A DNA stretch of 64,000 bases from Apium graveolens (GCF_009905375.1 NC_133647.1:47860506-47924505), one strand, 5' to 3'; numbered from the stretch's first letter, positions 44,831-59,358 are shown. Numbers and translations: made by a program. The notes: generated from the sequence alone by a model not told the origin.

Positions 44831-45199
44831 TTATCCGAGTATTCATCTATATGTAACTCAGAACTGCGTTTCTCATTAATATGGCTTAACGATAATGCTA
44901 GAGGTAATGTTTGATTTGAGTCAAATTAGAACATATAAATTGTTAACTAATTGTGCAACATTATAAGTCTTATCATTGAAATAGAATAAACAACTATTGC
45001 TTATTTAATTAAAATGAAAACCTTTCCTGTCCTGACAAGAAATTGACTTAATGTATCCGCTAAAGGCAGGCACGTAATAACAATTTATCAAGTTCTCAAT
45101 CTCGCCTTATAGGCAACATTAGGTATCGAGTTCCTTCAACTAGAGCAACAACTTTTGCTCCAATTCTAACCCTATACCTGAAGCTTGACCATTGCTAGT

Positions 45200-45960
45200 C
45201 TTCTTCTTTAGATCTTCCAAATAAGCTCGATAATTTAATTTCCATTCATCCAGTTATTTCCACAGAAATGACAATCATCTCCTTTACCAACACCACTATT
45301 AGGCTTCAAAAGCCCTTTGGGATTGGACTTTGGTTTGGCACCGAATAAGATCAAATCTTCACCTTGCCTGTACACTTTCCTTTCCCATTTGCATTCCATG
45401 TGTACATCATCAATATGGAAGTAATTCATGCCTTTACCATGTCATTTTTAGCAGTTCTAAACATGCTTAACAACTAAGTGAATGTTCTGTTTATCTCATT
45501 CCTTTTGTTCTTAACAAACTAAGAATAGAAGTTGTTCAATGATTGTTTGATCAAATCAAGCTGAGTCTCTAGACTATTCTTTAAACCCAAAATATCAAGG
45601 TACGTATACCTATCATCTTTAGAACATATGGTCCAACCGGATATCATTCTCCCATTAATGCAAAAATATGGTGCCTTATTATTTTCAAATCTTTCTGACA
45701 AGCCTATCCTTCAAACATCCTTTGAAGGTGCTTAATAATATCATAAGCATCATTATGATCTTGTTGCTTCTAAAACCCAGCACTCATAATTACAAGCATG
45801 AGACATGAAACATCAGTTGCATAATCAATTTGCTTCTGGTAAGCATTTTGTTCTGCACATGTTTCATTCTCAGCTAGAAGAAATAAGAGAGGGGTTTGAG
45901 TGACATCCTTGAACCCGAGGACAATCCACAAGTTCCCATGTCAATCGAGGAAATTATTTC
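45200..45960 (-). pseudogene. Copia E gag, broken
   Basis: Short minus-strand frames include GRMISGWTICSKDDR, SLETQLDLIKQSLNNF and a zinc-knuckle start DDCHFCG whose second half is frameshifted (45235-45300). Too damaged for a product. Confidence 0.6.
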
Positions 45961-47876
45961 ATGTCAGCTTGTCCTTCTCAAGGACTATTACATAGAGAAG
46001 TTATTTGTGTTATTTGTCATTTGATATATACAATATTAAAGTGCATAAAATGACTTAGTCTATAGATGATCATAAAATTATATTCAAGTGATTATTCATA
46101 TATATATATTCACAATATATATCTCCCACTATTTTTATCAAATCAATAGCCCTAACTATTAATTCGGGAAAAATATCTTCTATATTCTTTATAGTGAGCC
46201 AAGATCCATATTTCACCACGCGTTAGTTCAGCTTTGGCTTTTCTCCTAAAACATGATTATTTAGGTAGACAATATTTGTCAATTATATCAACTATATAAC
46301 TCTTGGATAGCTTGGTGGAACAACATTTGTTCATATTTATCTAATAAATCTCGCCAAACTCTATACCTCTAAGTTCACAATCCTATTGTGATAACTTATT
46401 TAAGTCAAACCCAATAGTAAAAAAGTATCAATATACTTTAACACATCTCCCACGATAGATAGGAGTACTTCACTTTGGAAAACTCACTCCTGGTCGATCT
46501 AAGGGTTAACGCATTGGACTCATTGGAAGGCATCTGATCAACTTAATATTAACTTTAGGGTTTTGTTAATTTTAAAATGATCATGATCCCATCATAAAGA
46601 GATTCCCAATTTTCCTTGAATAAAACACTTCAAATCAATATTCGTCAATGGTTTGATTTTCATATAGTGAGGGAGTCACAACAGTCTCGCTTAAAACCCA
46701 CAACCTTACAAGTTCAATGAACTCGCTTTTAACAAAATCGCCCCATGTAAGAAATAAAGAAAATTTGTATTTTATTCTGTGTTTCATAAACACGAGAATC
46801 TCGTAATCGTTTGTTAATTTTAAAATCTTGAATCGTTACAGATTTTATCTTGTTTATCAAGTATGGCATGGGTGTTGTATCTAATACATACATCCTTAAT
46901 CTAATTAAGCATGCATCTTTATAAACTACTCTACACATACATTCATCATATGCGCATATATATGTGAAGTGCAATAAATAAACGTGATTGGTTATGGTTT
47001 CATCCTATGTGATCTTTATCAAGCTAATGACAAAGATCTAGGTCAATCTAAGGTGGAAAATAAATACAGGCTAACTATTACATGTCTTCTTTCTTATATT
47101 TCTTCCTTGGATGGCCTCCGTGTGGGATTACCCTTGATCTTCAAATCTTCATGTCTTCATGTACATTACAAGAATGAAATATAAAAACAAATCTAATGAA
47201 CTTACAAGAAGAACTCGAGTTACATTCGAGATTTAATAATTACAAGATTAAACGACATGCAAGCCGTATTTGAAAAACCAAAACCATTAACCTAGGGTTA
47301 TAAGCCATAACCATCCACCATGCTCAATTAACACAAAATAACATGTTAAACACATAATCTGATCTTAACATATCATACCCATCATGATCTAATCATAAAA
47401 ACCAAATATTGAAAAAATCAGAAAATTCGAAATTAAATCTGAAAACATTAAATGGCAGATTACAGGGCCTAAACTACATTAAACGCCTTACAGATCAGTC
47501 GCTGATAGCTATAACTATCAGTTACGTTCAGACGCTCGATTCCATATGAAATAACGTATTCGTTCGCCAAAATCGGACACCAGACACAGATTTCAGCAAA
47601 TCCGCTGCATCCGATTCAGAATCGTATCAAATACGAATCTCATAATAAAAACAAACACAAAATATGTATATATCGGTATATATACAGATTATATAATCAT
47701 CATATAATTATACAACTCTAATGAATATCATATATTCAAAACATATATATATACGCATATATAAACATAACAACATGTAAAACATATAAAATCACATACA
47801 TAACAGTCATGGAATATTGTATATATGTTATCATCATAAAACCAGTAAACACATAAACGAATTCACCACTTTTTGC
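45961..47876 (-). other. Untranslated leader of Copia E
   Basis: 1.9 kb of AT-rich sequence between gag and primer site with no credible frame. Like Copia A it has a long leader, but I do not see the CGGCTGTAGCACG hairpins here. Confidence 0.55.
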
Positions 47877-47893
47877 AAGTAGCTCTGATGCCA
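47877..47893 (-). other. Primer binding site of Copia E
   Basis: The minus strand reads TGGCATCAGAGCTACTT beside the right LTR. Confidence 0.8.
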
Positions 47894-47894
47894 T

Positions 47895-49212
47895 TGTTGG
47901 GTTTCGAGCACATAAACACAACGGAAACAATAATTAAAAACGTAAAAAATCAGAATTTTCGAAACCCACCGCAGGATCCATGCAAAAAACATATATTTAA
48001 TTCGTAGATCAGATTGTTTACCTTAAGAAGCTTTACCAATTGGTTGACTAATGGAGATCTAAATCTTGTTTAATCACCACGCATCACGCTCTCGCGATCT
48101 ACGCTCTATCGGTATCCATACGAATGCTTGAACTCAAGGATTGAACGTGTACTAGAACAAACTCGTTTTTTCTTGCTCTCTCCATCTTCTCCCTTGATGG
48201 CTAGGGATTTAGTAAAAGTCTTACTCTCAAAATGAGCCACACAATAGATATTATATAGATAGTATAAAAATGAATTATAACTCTTAACTAATTAGGAGTT
48301 AAATTCCTCTTTCTATTATAATTAAGTCTCACTTAATTATTTAACAAATAAATTTCATAATTAATATTAGTAAATTTGAATATCAATATTTATCTAATTA
48401 ATTAAGTCATACTTAATTAATATTATAAATAATTCGAATTACTTTAATATAATTTAAATCTAATTTAAATTAAATAATCCTTCAAGCATTCTTAGTGTGT
48501 GACCCTATAGGTTATTATTATGTTGTCAACGAAGTTAAAATCTGATTTAAAATCGTAAATAATGAGTGGCATCTAGTAATACATCGTTGCTACCAAAGTA
48601 ATAATAATTGAATCGGTGATCGATTAAACCTTTTGTGAATAATGTACAATGTAATATAATCCATTTAACCAAATATTATAGATTAAACTAGAGGCATGTA
48701 ATGTGTTATCTTCATCATAATTTAATCTAAGTTTCCTTGATGAATGAGTAGATTATCATATCAAATTAATATTTGAGCGTGGCCACGCATTTCATAGTCT
48801 AGCTCACACAAGAGGCCAATAATATCACTCCTAAAATAGGAGGGTTAAATCTCATCTAAATCATTCATATTTCTCATACGATTCATAATATACCCAATAT
48901 CCACTTTTATCATTACCCGGTCAAGGATAACTTTTAATGGAATCAATGTATATTAATTATCGTATAGAAATATAATGACTTCAGGTCTAAGGACCATTAC
49001 ATCATTATCACTGTGAGAATTACTTATGACACAACAGACATGTAGAATCTCATATTGGGTCTGTCCAGCAGCATGTACATATACATCTGCCTGTGTTTTT
49101 GACTATACCTATGATCAATGAGATGTGATCATCAGTTAACAAACACACCAGTCTTAATACACTATTATTGTCCCTTAATAATAATACTCGACTATGGACC
49201 TTTAGGAATATT
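47895..49212 (-). repeat. Copia E 5' LTR, truncated
   Basis: TGTTGGGTTTCGAGCACATA to CCTTTAGGAATATT, where element F begins. The last ~209 bp of this LTR (42141-42349 in the partner) should lie beyond the window. Confidence 0.88.
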
Positions 49213-49674
49213 TGTCATGCCCCGACTTAACAATATGTATTATACAACTTATTACAATAGTTAACAAAAGGAAATAAATACATCTGAATCCAAGATCTTA
49301 CAGTTTAGGGTTTGGAACAGCCCAACACTATTAACTATTACAACCTGATTTTTAATATCGAGTCCTCACACAAAGCGATCACTTATTCTACCTGAGCTCG
49401 AACATACGAATCGGCATCACAAGTCTTACGCGCTATCTGCTTGAATCTAACCATATCTGCTAGCTGTAATATCAGGGTGAAAGTAAGTAGTGAGCGAAAT
49501 GCTCAACATGTGCTATACAATACAATACATAAAACAAAATAAAAGAATAAAAATGTGAATGAAGAGCTAATAATAACAAGAGATAAACTTTTGGGTTATG
49601 GCATCATTTACTTGTAACAAAACAATTCAAAACCATTTCTTTATCAAAAACCATTTTATGACGCTACAGATTAC
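49213..49674 (-). mobile_element. Element F: first 462 bp of a Tekay-like LTR
   Basis: It begins TGTCATGCCCCGACTTAACA inside the Copia E LTR and contains the GAGCGAAATGCTCAACATGTGC segment typical of these LTRs. It is cut at 49674 by element G. The rest is not in the window. Confidence 0.7.
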
Positions 49675-52600
49675 TGTGACGCCACCAAATCCGGGGTCAC
49701 GATTATGTGTCACTACACAATTTTAATAATAATAAAAAACTGTATATTAAAATAAATATACAGATAACCCCTCATATTCAGGATCGCTTACAGGTTATAG
49801 TATGAAACAAAAATCTAACCTTCTAAAATTTACATTGTCTAAATACAATTTCATTACCTTATTACTAATTTCCTTGTATTGATCGCTCTAACATCTCCAA
49901 ATTTCTTCATCTGGAATCTCACCACTTATGCTTTCTATTAAAAGCTATTCACTTTGCCCTCATTTGATACTGAAAGAAATAAGAGTTCACAAAGCAAGAG
50001 TGAGCCAAAAATGCCCAGCAAGTATTATAAATGGTTTCCAGGTTTCGGATCAGAAAACTGCTGGAAATGATTGTTGAATGATTTTAAAAACGTATTTACA
50101 TATTTAAATAGTTGAGCGAACAGAACAGCGGCCCTCATTGGCCTTTAATCATAAATCGCATTTTTCTGTAAAAGGACAGTAATCGTTTCAATAGTTCATC
50201 CTTTTGAAATTTGTAATTATGAATTATTTGGGAAGGAATGTCATTAATGGCGATCAACAATAAATTAGACTGGACACTAGAAACCAAAATATGCACTATA
50301 ACCTGTTGATCAGTCAGGATACAGTGCAGATCTATACCCAACTGCATAGACGCAACCAACATATGGGGTACCCAGGCAACTATGGCCTAAGGGTCCGGTT
50401 CATCCCTGACCCATAAGATCCAGCTTATCACTGGTCCTAATAGTAACCGTCCAGCCTGTAGAGTATTTTGATATCAAATTATTTTGATTTCAAAACATCC
50501 CAAATTAGGGTTCGCAAATAACCCAAACGCATGGGTATTTGCTCAAGAGAGCAATCGAATTATAGGAACAATAATGAAAAGAACTAGCATAATAAGAGTA
50601 ATTGCAGCAAAATATAAAACAGTTAATTATTCTGAACTTAGAATACGAGCGAATAAATATTTACAGTATTTAAGGAGAAAGGTTAGAAATACTTGCCTCA
50701 ATTGATAATCCTCTGATCTTTAACTAGCTGCCATATCACTCAGTCCTGTTGCATTTGTATTTCCCTTGACAGGCTACTTGACTTTTCTTATCATCTATCT
50801 TCTTAGGTTTATCTTTATTATGAATCCACTCGTTTCATTATTACATGCAACCAGGCTTTACTTCTACAATCTCTATCTGGCTTTGAACGTCTCGCACTAT
50901 GTGCATCTATCATAAATAATACTATTCAATGAACTGACAATACATAATTGACTAGTCTATACACTTATCTCAATCGTCTACCCGCCCGATAATAATATAT
51001 ATGAATCACATCTCATTCAGATAACGTTTAAAAGACATGTTGACTCATCATTCACATAATACGTACACATAGGGCATGTAATTATATTATCCACATAACA
51101 CATATTCATATAATTTATAGAGCACATAAGTTGAATCGTCAAAAGATATGTCTTGATATGTTTAAAATTGAAATTGGGTCAAAAAGAATATTTTATCGAT
51201 CAATTATTGACTCGGAATGATCCATAAAACAAACATCCTTTAGATACAAAGGAATTTAGGTCTCCAAAATATTTTTAACACAAGAAAAATATTTTTCTGA
51301 GTCTAGAGGCGTTCGTTTCGTATTAAACGGACGAACGGTTGTTTTATTATGAATTTTTTAACATTTTTCGGAATTAAACGGGTCTCCGAATCATTTAATA
51401 ATTAAGTAATAGGGTTTGAATACTCGAATATGACTTTAAAATAATTTTATAATATTTATTAAGCCTTAAAAATAATTTAAAAATAATATTTTAAAGCTCA
51501 AAACTATTTTTCAGAATTTTTAAATCAATTTTAAATAATTAAATCCAATTAAATAATCAATTAAAATAATTAATAACTAGTTAAATTAATTAATCAATTA
51601 ATATTTAAATTAATTGACTAATTAAATAATTAATTATCAACTAAAATTAATTAATTAAATAATTAAACTTTATTTTAGAATTAAAAATAATTTTCAGGAA
51701 TAAATAATCAATTTTAGAATTTAGAAATAATTTTTGAATTATTTTTAAAAGAAAATTTTGCAAAAACAGATTTTAGGGAAGGGGGTTGTAGTCTGATGGA
51801 TCGAAATTGGGTCCGAAGTTGGGTCTCTAATCGGGTCGCCAAGAAATCTTCGGGTCGCCGGCCGGATCTTTCCAGAATCCGGCGGCTATAACTGGTTTCC
51901 GGCCACCTCATTTCAGCTCGGAAATCACATAGTTTTGATCTAATTTTGCTTCGTTTTCCTACATCGGTCATCCCAGTTTAAGAAAATTAATTCAATCGCA
52001 ACAAACGAGTCTAACCTCGTCTTCTCCGACCAAAACCGGAGTAATGCCGGCGACTCCATTAAAGCCGATCAAGTCGTCGATTTTCCGATGAGCAGTAAAC
52101 GGGAACCAAAATCAACGAGACTGATACGAATCCAATGCAAATGAAACAATCTATTTATCCATATCATTCAAAACATCAAACAATCATCAAACAATAAACC
52201 CCCAAATTTCGATATGAACCCTAATTTACGGAATTTATATTTTACATATCGTTCGAATGATTTAATGGCATAAACAGAAAGAGCATGAGAATTTGAGCAT
52301 TTTGGTTACTCATACTTCAAAAAATTAGGTCTGCATCATCCTCAAATATGGTTTTGATTCTCAGAACCCTTCAAGAACACCAAAAACAGCTTCTTAAAGA
52401 ATTTTCAGAAAATCAAACCTTAATTTCTATATGATACTGAACCCTATTTTTGAAGTATAATATACCAAATTGACCAGAAAAATATTATCTACACGATGGA
52501 AGCATCAAATCACATCAACAACATCAAGAACAAATTTTCTTAATTTTATTATCAAATAATTCGAATATAAATAAATAATAAAATTACCTTAATTACTGCA

Positions 52601-53457
52601 CTAAAATCGTTGATTGATTCAGAAAGAAGATTTCGAGAGCTTCGTTTTGATATGTTGCATGCCCGAATCGGTGTTCGATAACGCCTTCGTTCGTGTGTTT
52701 GATTCTCGGGAACATATCGGTTTTCTAGGGTTTTCTCTGTATTTACGGTATTTTTACTGGTTGCAAATGAATAAATGAAATAAATGAAATAAGAAATAGG
52801 CTATTTATATTTACGGAATATTGGTTCGTTATGGATCGTTTTGGATCGTTAAATTAGTTGCTTAGCCGCTTAGTAACAGCAATAACTATCCGATTTGATA
52901 TCAGTTTTGGATAATTATCTCAACCGGGCTTTTTATAAAACACTCTATACGAAAATAATGTGATAATATCTCGTCTTTTGAAAATATGGGTTTCGTTGAT
53001 TTATCGAAATGATTATTGTATCGAAAATTTTGCGCCGAGCCGCGTACGGGTCAAACCGTAATCCGGATCAAAAAAGTCAAAACACGGAAAATGTCCGGAA
53101 TTACCAGATTAGGTTAGGAAGGAGTTTTCGGAAGAGTTTCGGGTTGTAAAAACGTAAAAATGGTTGAAGTCGGACGATTCCCGGCTTTATAAAATAATTT
53201 TGTAATTATTCAGAAAATAGTTAATAATTCATAAATCATTATAAAATCATCTAACACCCCAAAAATTACCAGAAAAATACCTAAATTATCTATATTTTAT
53301 TCTGGACATATTAAAATTAACATACTCATATTTTATTACATACAAACATCTGAATATTATTATCATACATCAAATAATTCATCAAAAATTCATATAATAT
53401 TCACATAATAATCATATATTGATACAAATAATTACACTATATTTCCCGAATGTTACA
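49675..53457 (-). repeat. Element G LTR, left, 3783 bp
   Basis: TGTGACGCCACCAAATCCGG to TTTCCCGAATGTTACA. It contains ATTAATTAA-rich blocks (51520-51670), a GC-rich patch (51770-52120) and a CTAGGGTTTTCTCTG segment (52724). Confidence 0.9.
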
Positions 53458-54869
53458 TCCTTCCCCTATTAAAAGGATTCTGTCCTCAGAATCACGCTAA
53501 GGAATAATACTGATACTTTTCAAGTATAAACTTTCATTTTCTCAGGTTAATCTCTCAACCTTATATTTTTTTTATAACCTTAACATGTAATATCAATCTT
53601 TCCTTTATAGCCTCTCGCTAACATCATATTCTATTTGTTGCTTGCCTAACTCAATTCAACTCTCCATCTCCTATATATAATGGAGCTAACCTAATCCTTC
53701 TGGATATATACAGATAAATGCCCTATGAATTCGCTATATGGGTAGCAGTGAAGCCAACTCACTTCTATTTATCCTGTCTATTTACATTTTAATTCTCTTT
53801 TTCTCTCTAATTCTAGTAACTCATGGCTATGAGTGGTTCTAATTGTTACTCGGTGTTGAATCACGTCCTCATATGTTTCTTCGTTCAAATAATCTAATTT
53901 GTAATCACTTCCAATCACATTGGAGGCTTTTTAAGCGTTCCTATAATCTTCTTCTTCATTTGTAAATGATGCACTGAGACTGGGGCGTATTTACTTTCTG
54001 TCATTCTTGTAACTCGAATCAACCTTCATTTTATACGTAGGGAGCTAAATTACCTTTTTTAGCGATATACATCTAAACATCTTATGAACTCGTTATGCCT
54101 GTACAACAGGGTCAACTCATTTGTAACCGTTCTATCTATCTCATTGTCTTGATGGACTAACTTGATTTATACCAATCTGATTTTTTTTCTAATTTTAATA
54201 ATTTGCGATTATGCACCTTCCATTTTCCTGACTGTTCTACTTTACTTCTTGCAACTCCTTCTGTTTGGTTAGTCTGGCCTATAATCATTTTGAATCATAT
54301 TCGAGAACCTTTAGCTGATCTCTTAAATTTCTCATCCGTGTGCGCCCGATATACTGAGCTCATGGCGTCTGATACTTCGAAATGTTTTAAATCTATTCAA
54401 AACTAAATATTAAAGGAAGATCTTGACAATTGTATTTAACTCACCATTTTGTAGTATTTTTCAATTTCTTTTCAATCACTAACACGTATATTCATCGAGC
54501 GAACTCTTTTACTATTTGAAAGGAAATATTAATTTGGAATAGAATGAACCATAACTTTATTCAAAACCGAACTCTTGGTACTAATACTAATTTTGTTGTC
54601 ATATCAAATTAGATATCAATATGAACTTTGATGCTAACAACATTCCATACTGAAGTCAACACCAATCATCTATATTAATACCACTTTTGATATTTAACAA
54701 CAATATAAGTTTCAGTATATTCCAGAAGTCGGATCTAAACCTGCTCTCAATTTCTAACTTTTCCTATCCCTTTATCCATTCCCTGCAATCTTAGTGATAT
54801 TCACTCTTTCTTTTCTTCTCTAGACATCTTTCTCTGAATAGATCTTGCTTGGTTGGTAATTAACCATAC

Positions 54870-55040
54870 TTTCGTAGCTCATAATTAATTATAACCAAAG
54901 TTCATACCTTTGAATCTTCGAACGCAGTTGCTAATCTCTCACCCTCCGCATGCATATCTTCAGGTGTTCAACTTGGTCTTCCTTAGTTCTTGAAGGGGCG
55001 ATGATGTTATTAATAAATACAATCACAATATCCAATTACT
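54870..55040 (-). pseudogene. Element G reverse transcriptase remnant
   Basis: The minus strand reads IVIVFINNIIAPSRTKED followed by QVEHLKICMRRVRD, the RT region around the catalytic FIDDIL box, then LRSKIQRYELWL (the KFSKCEFWL region). Both catalytic Asp are Asn here, and a stop follows. It is clearly Ty3/gypsy and inactive. Confidence 0.7.
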
Positions 55041-58000
55041 CCTTAAACACTATGTTTATTTAATTTTCACACTTGCAATTTCTGATAACCAATGCGTGAT
55101 TTCATATTTTTTTTCCATGATCACCTTTGTGTATGGCGCGAAGTACTCTTTATTTCATTATTCTTTTCATTCCATATTTCTGAAGTTTTCCTTCACTCAA
55201 TATCTCATTCCCACTGGGTTGTACGATACAGGGCTTTTGACACCAGCTCGACTCGTACAGTAACTGACGAAATTCTTACCTCATTTTACGAGGTAACCTT
55301 GGTAAATCATTCGTTAGAATCTTCAGGACTTCACTTTAATTATGGAGAATTCCGATATGATATTCATTGTAACGTTCTTCTTTAACAGTTCGCCACTAAT
55401 ACCTTGGTTTACTCTCCCTTGTTTACACACATTCCTTGAATGAAATTTTTATCTTCAATTATCGGGCACTTCACTTTATTCTCCTATCAGTTCTGACACA
55501 GCTGACAATCACCACTTGCTTATATCCTGAACTATTTTATAAAATTTCTTTATCATCCTTTTGATTCCGCTTCTTTTCTTATTTAGTTCTTCATTCTCAT
55601 TACTCATTAACTCTTCTAACATAAGAATATCTTTTTCTTGATAATATTAATATATGCATTATTAGCTAAGCCATTTCTGAAGTTAATAAAAGGCTTTTAT
55701 TTATAATATTTAAATTCTTACTAACAGAATTATCGAATTTTATCGGTAGCTATTTCATTAGCCTTGCTTAAATCATCACGGTTCGCATATTTGACTTTCC
55801 CTAAATTGATCAACATTTCTTCTTCCCAAATTCACATGAATACTTCGTTAGTGTACATTAGATACTTGGATTTACGAACTTTCAAAATTTTTTATTCAAT
55901 CGCCATTCAATATGGTTATACTTTCAAATCCTTCCTACAATGCTATTACAGATGATAGAATCTCTTTGCTTTATCTTGAACCTTCAGTTCTTGAAAACTT
56001 TCCTCTTACTAGCATGTACCAATTACTTGTTGTTCCTCTTGTTTATCAAAGAGCGTATTCATCTAGATAAAGTCTCGCACATGTCTGTGGTAACATCACG
56101 CTAATTCTACTAAACTTTCGATTCCTGCTAATGCCATCACTTCCTTCAACTTGCTAACCGCTTTGATTTTGGATCTGAAAATCATGTTAGAGCTTGACTC
56201 AATTTAATTGGAATCGATCTCCATTTAGCTAACCATTAGTTGGTAAAGTTGATCAATTAACTCTTTAAATTGATCAATTAAACCAAGTGAAGACTAGCTA
56301 ACTGGAATTAAAGACCAATTACATAAAGTCGGTTTGATCATAACATTCTTTCTCAAGGACCGAGATCGCAATTGTTTGGAGTACTGATGAAAACAACAAT
56401 ATACTTCTTTATTCTTGAACGTAGGGTAATTTCTGAAAATTTTGGCAGCACCTCCCTAATACTATCTACTACCAGTCGGGCTCAAGCCGACACCATCAAT
56501 CAACCAAGTCATCCACAAACATATCCACCCACTTCCATCAACCAAAATCATCAATTCCCACAACTCACCTTTGATCAGCATCTGACTGGCATAATATATA
56601 TATATTTTTTTAATTGGGATTGGGTCTTAAACCCACAATGATTAATATAACCATACATTTTTTTAATTCTTTCAGAATATTACGAATTGTTATTAATGAA
56701 CTTAAAATTTGATTTCGTGATTCTTTTAATTTATTTCTGACCATTATTAATTGGTTTATCTTTTAATAACCGCGCATGGTCTTCAGTATTATCGTCGCAA
56801 TCCGGTGAAAACTTAGTCGTTATATCATTATTTCTTAAAAGGTTTTACAGTCGAGTCACCATTCCTTCATCTCCCCCTATGTTCCCGTATCGAAATTTCG
56901 TCATTGGTCCGGTTATGAGTATTAAATTCACCATAACTTATTTATTCAAGTTAGGGAACTTCACAATTTCTTGAAGAATACATTTGAAATTTAGTTGCAA
57001 TCAAGATTTCTTATATCTTGATTCTTTACAACACATATCTTTCCACGATGAAGGGATGTTTCAGGTATTAATTGCCTATCTGAGTCATTGTTCAGAATTC
57101 CCTTGATCTTCAATTGACGTCCCGACACTCGCATGCTTTGTCTGACGCACACAACTTTACTTCCTTATTTTATAATTAATTTATTCGTTACGATTTACTA
57201 ACGATTTATTTCTTGTCGAAATCTTCTGATTTGAAGTGCATCGCGTCAACGTAATCTACCATACTTATGAGATCCCTGTAGCAAAAACAACTGTCTGACT
57301 TGATATCTTCGTCATGTCCATATTTGTCGGTGTATCCATTTTTCCTTGCTCACAAATATCCACTATTTATCGATTTGCAGTCGTATCTATGTTCGTTGTA
57401 GTATTCCACGTACCACACTATTTCATTTCTTTTGAAATCGTCAAAGAACAGACTCTACGCAAGAGGAGAGTGTGTGAATAGGATTTTGAATGAAAACTGA
57501 ATAAGGAATAACAGTGCCACAAACGATTTGGAGAATTTGTAATTCAGTAATATTGAAGGAAGAAGAATGAGTGAAGATTTAGATGTGAACGAGACAACCA
57601 TGTTCGTAATCAAGATGGTCAGTCTTTCATACTATCTGGCATATATCACATGATTAGGTGGCGTTCCACCCGACTCTTTGTCATTTCGACAAAGCGTCAT
57701 ATCACAACATTGTTGTTTCAATCAAGAATCAATAATTTGAGAAGAGAAACAATTCAGAAGGAATACAACAAATTTTCTTTCATTTTTGCCTCATTTAAAT
57801 TATCAACAGAAGAAGCTCATACGTATTCAAGAATCAAGAGAACATATACTATCATATTAGAAGAAAGAATGTCAATGTGTATCACCTTCCACGCTTCACT
57901 TACGTATGCCTTCAAAAACCATTCGAATGAGAGATTCACCGTTTAGGTCACGTTATAACATCGGAATGTCGTCTGGAATTGCCCTCACATTAAATGCTTT

Positions 58001-59340
58001 AATGATTTGATCATACTTGCATCCTTGCGAAATTTATAACCACTGCTTCGGATTCCATTTATGTCACATAAAATAACCATCGATCACGCAACGCCTCAAT
58101 TTTGTCGATAAAATATGATTCTTCTTCCACCATCTAGAAGATTCTGCCATTTCCTTTAATCGTCCTCCGTCCATTCGAATCACGAATCCCGTTAAATTTT
58201 AATAATTTTATAAATTGGGTAAATAATATTTTAATATGTTGATTTAATTATTGATTTTATTAAACAAAGTTTACTTTTGTCTTTCACGAAAAATTTTAAA
58301 CTTTCTCCCTGTTAGTGGGTCTACTCGATCCTTCGGACTAACAACACTGAGTTTAATTCCATTCTTCTTTTTAGGTCATTTTCTATTTATAATAACAAGA
58401 ACATAAATAGTAGTTCGATAACCAATTTGTAAAACTCATTTCATGCAAAAATCCTCTGAAAGTTGATTAAGAAAATCTTTTCCGACATTTCATTTTAAAG
58501 TTTTGGAAATCAAATATTTGGTCGTCATTACTATATAAGTTACTTGCTATTTTTATGATTTACCAATGAAATGTCTAATTGAAAAGATGCACATATAAGG
58601 CTCTCTTCACTTTGGTACCTCTTCCACATTTTCTCGGATTCAGCTCGCACTTATTAGTCGACGAAACTTCGTTTATCGTTGTATATCATTTTATTCGCAT
58701 ATCCACCGCAACGCTGACATTTAGTATTGTCTTTGACATTCTTGTCATCGTCCTTAATGTTACGCTTGCAACCACGCATGCAACTCGATGTTCGGTGTAT
58801 AAATAAGGTCGCATCTTCTTGCTAGTCTTACCTATACTTAGTAAGGTAGATATCATTCCTTGCGCAGCCCCCGATAAGTGATAAGAATCTTCTCGTAACG
58901 GTAGTGCCTTCGAAACATGCAATATTGGTTCTACATCAGCTTCCATCAACTTGTTGCTTTTAGCGTGATGCTCGTCCTACTACCTAATCTTAAGTTAAAT
59001 CGTACCCAAAACTCACCTAGCTTCTCTTACGCGAAATTCTCACAAAACTGATTCACGTCTTCTTAAAACCACATGAAACGTAGGGTAGCATATCCAATCT
59101 CCGTCATTCTATCGATTCCTCATTACTGCAGGATTGGAGAACTTAATATACCTAAAGCGTTGCGATATTCGCCTTACCTTTTCTCAACCATCCTGACTTA
59201 TCAATTTTGTATCAGACCTGCTAATCCTCATTCGCACTCAATTTGAACTTAAAAAGAATATGTCTAGGGTCTTTTCCTATCTCAAATGACCTATCACTAC
59301 TATCTTAACCTCACCTATTCTTATTTCAGTGACCAATAAC

Positions 59341-59358
59341 CTGTAGCTCTGATAGCAA
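59341..59358 (-). other. Primer binding site of element G
   Basis: The minus strand reads TGCTATCAGAGCTACAG, initiator-Met-like with one mismatch (C for G) in the first bases, next to the LTR at 59360. Confidence 0.7.

Larger units (their letters stand above)
40850..49212 (-). mobile_element. Copia element E inside LTR D, right LTR truncated by F
   Basis: Left LTR 40850-42349 (1500 bp), interior 42350-47894, right LTR 47895-49212 cut by element F. The orientation is minus: polypurine tract next to the left LTR, primer site TGGCATCAGAGC next to the right LTR. Gag, integrase, RT and RNase H are all recognisable but full of stops. The LTRs differ by several percent, and a segment of about 50 bp near 48090-48140 is missing from the left LTR. 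Confidence 0.9.

Noticed and set aside
57474..57960. Purine-rich plus-strand stretch with a 98-codon ORF (57650-57946) as a captured host exon
   Set aside because: No domain recognised, no splice context, and it lies in the internal region of G. It may be degraded gag-pol. I could not support a gene.
58686..58949. 87-codon minus-strand frame as a gag or host gene
   Set aside because: A CxxCG pair in another frame hints at a zinc knuckle, but the rest of the motif is missing and no gag domain is readable around it.
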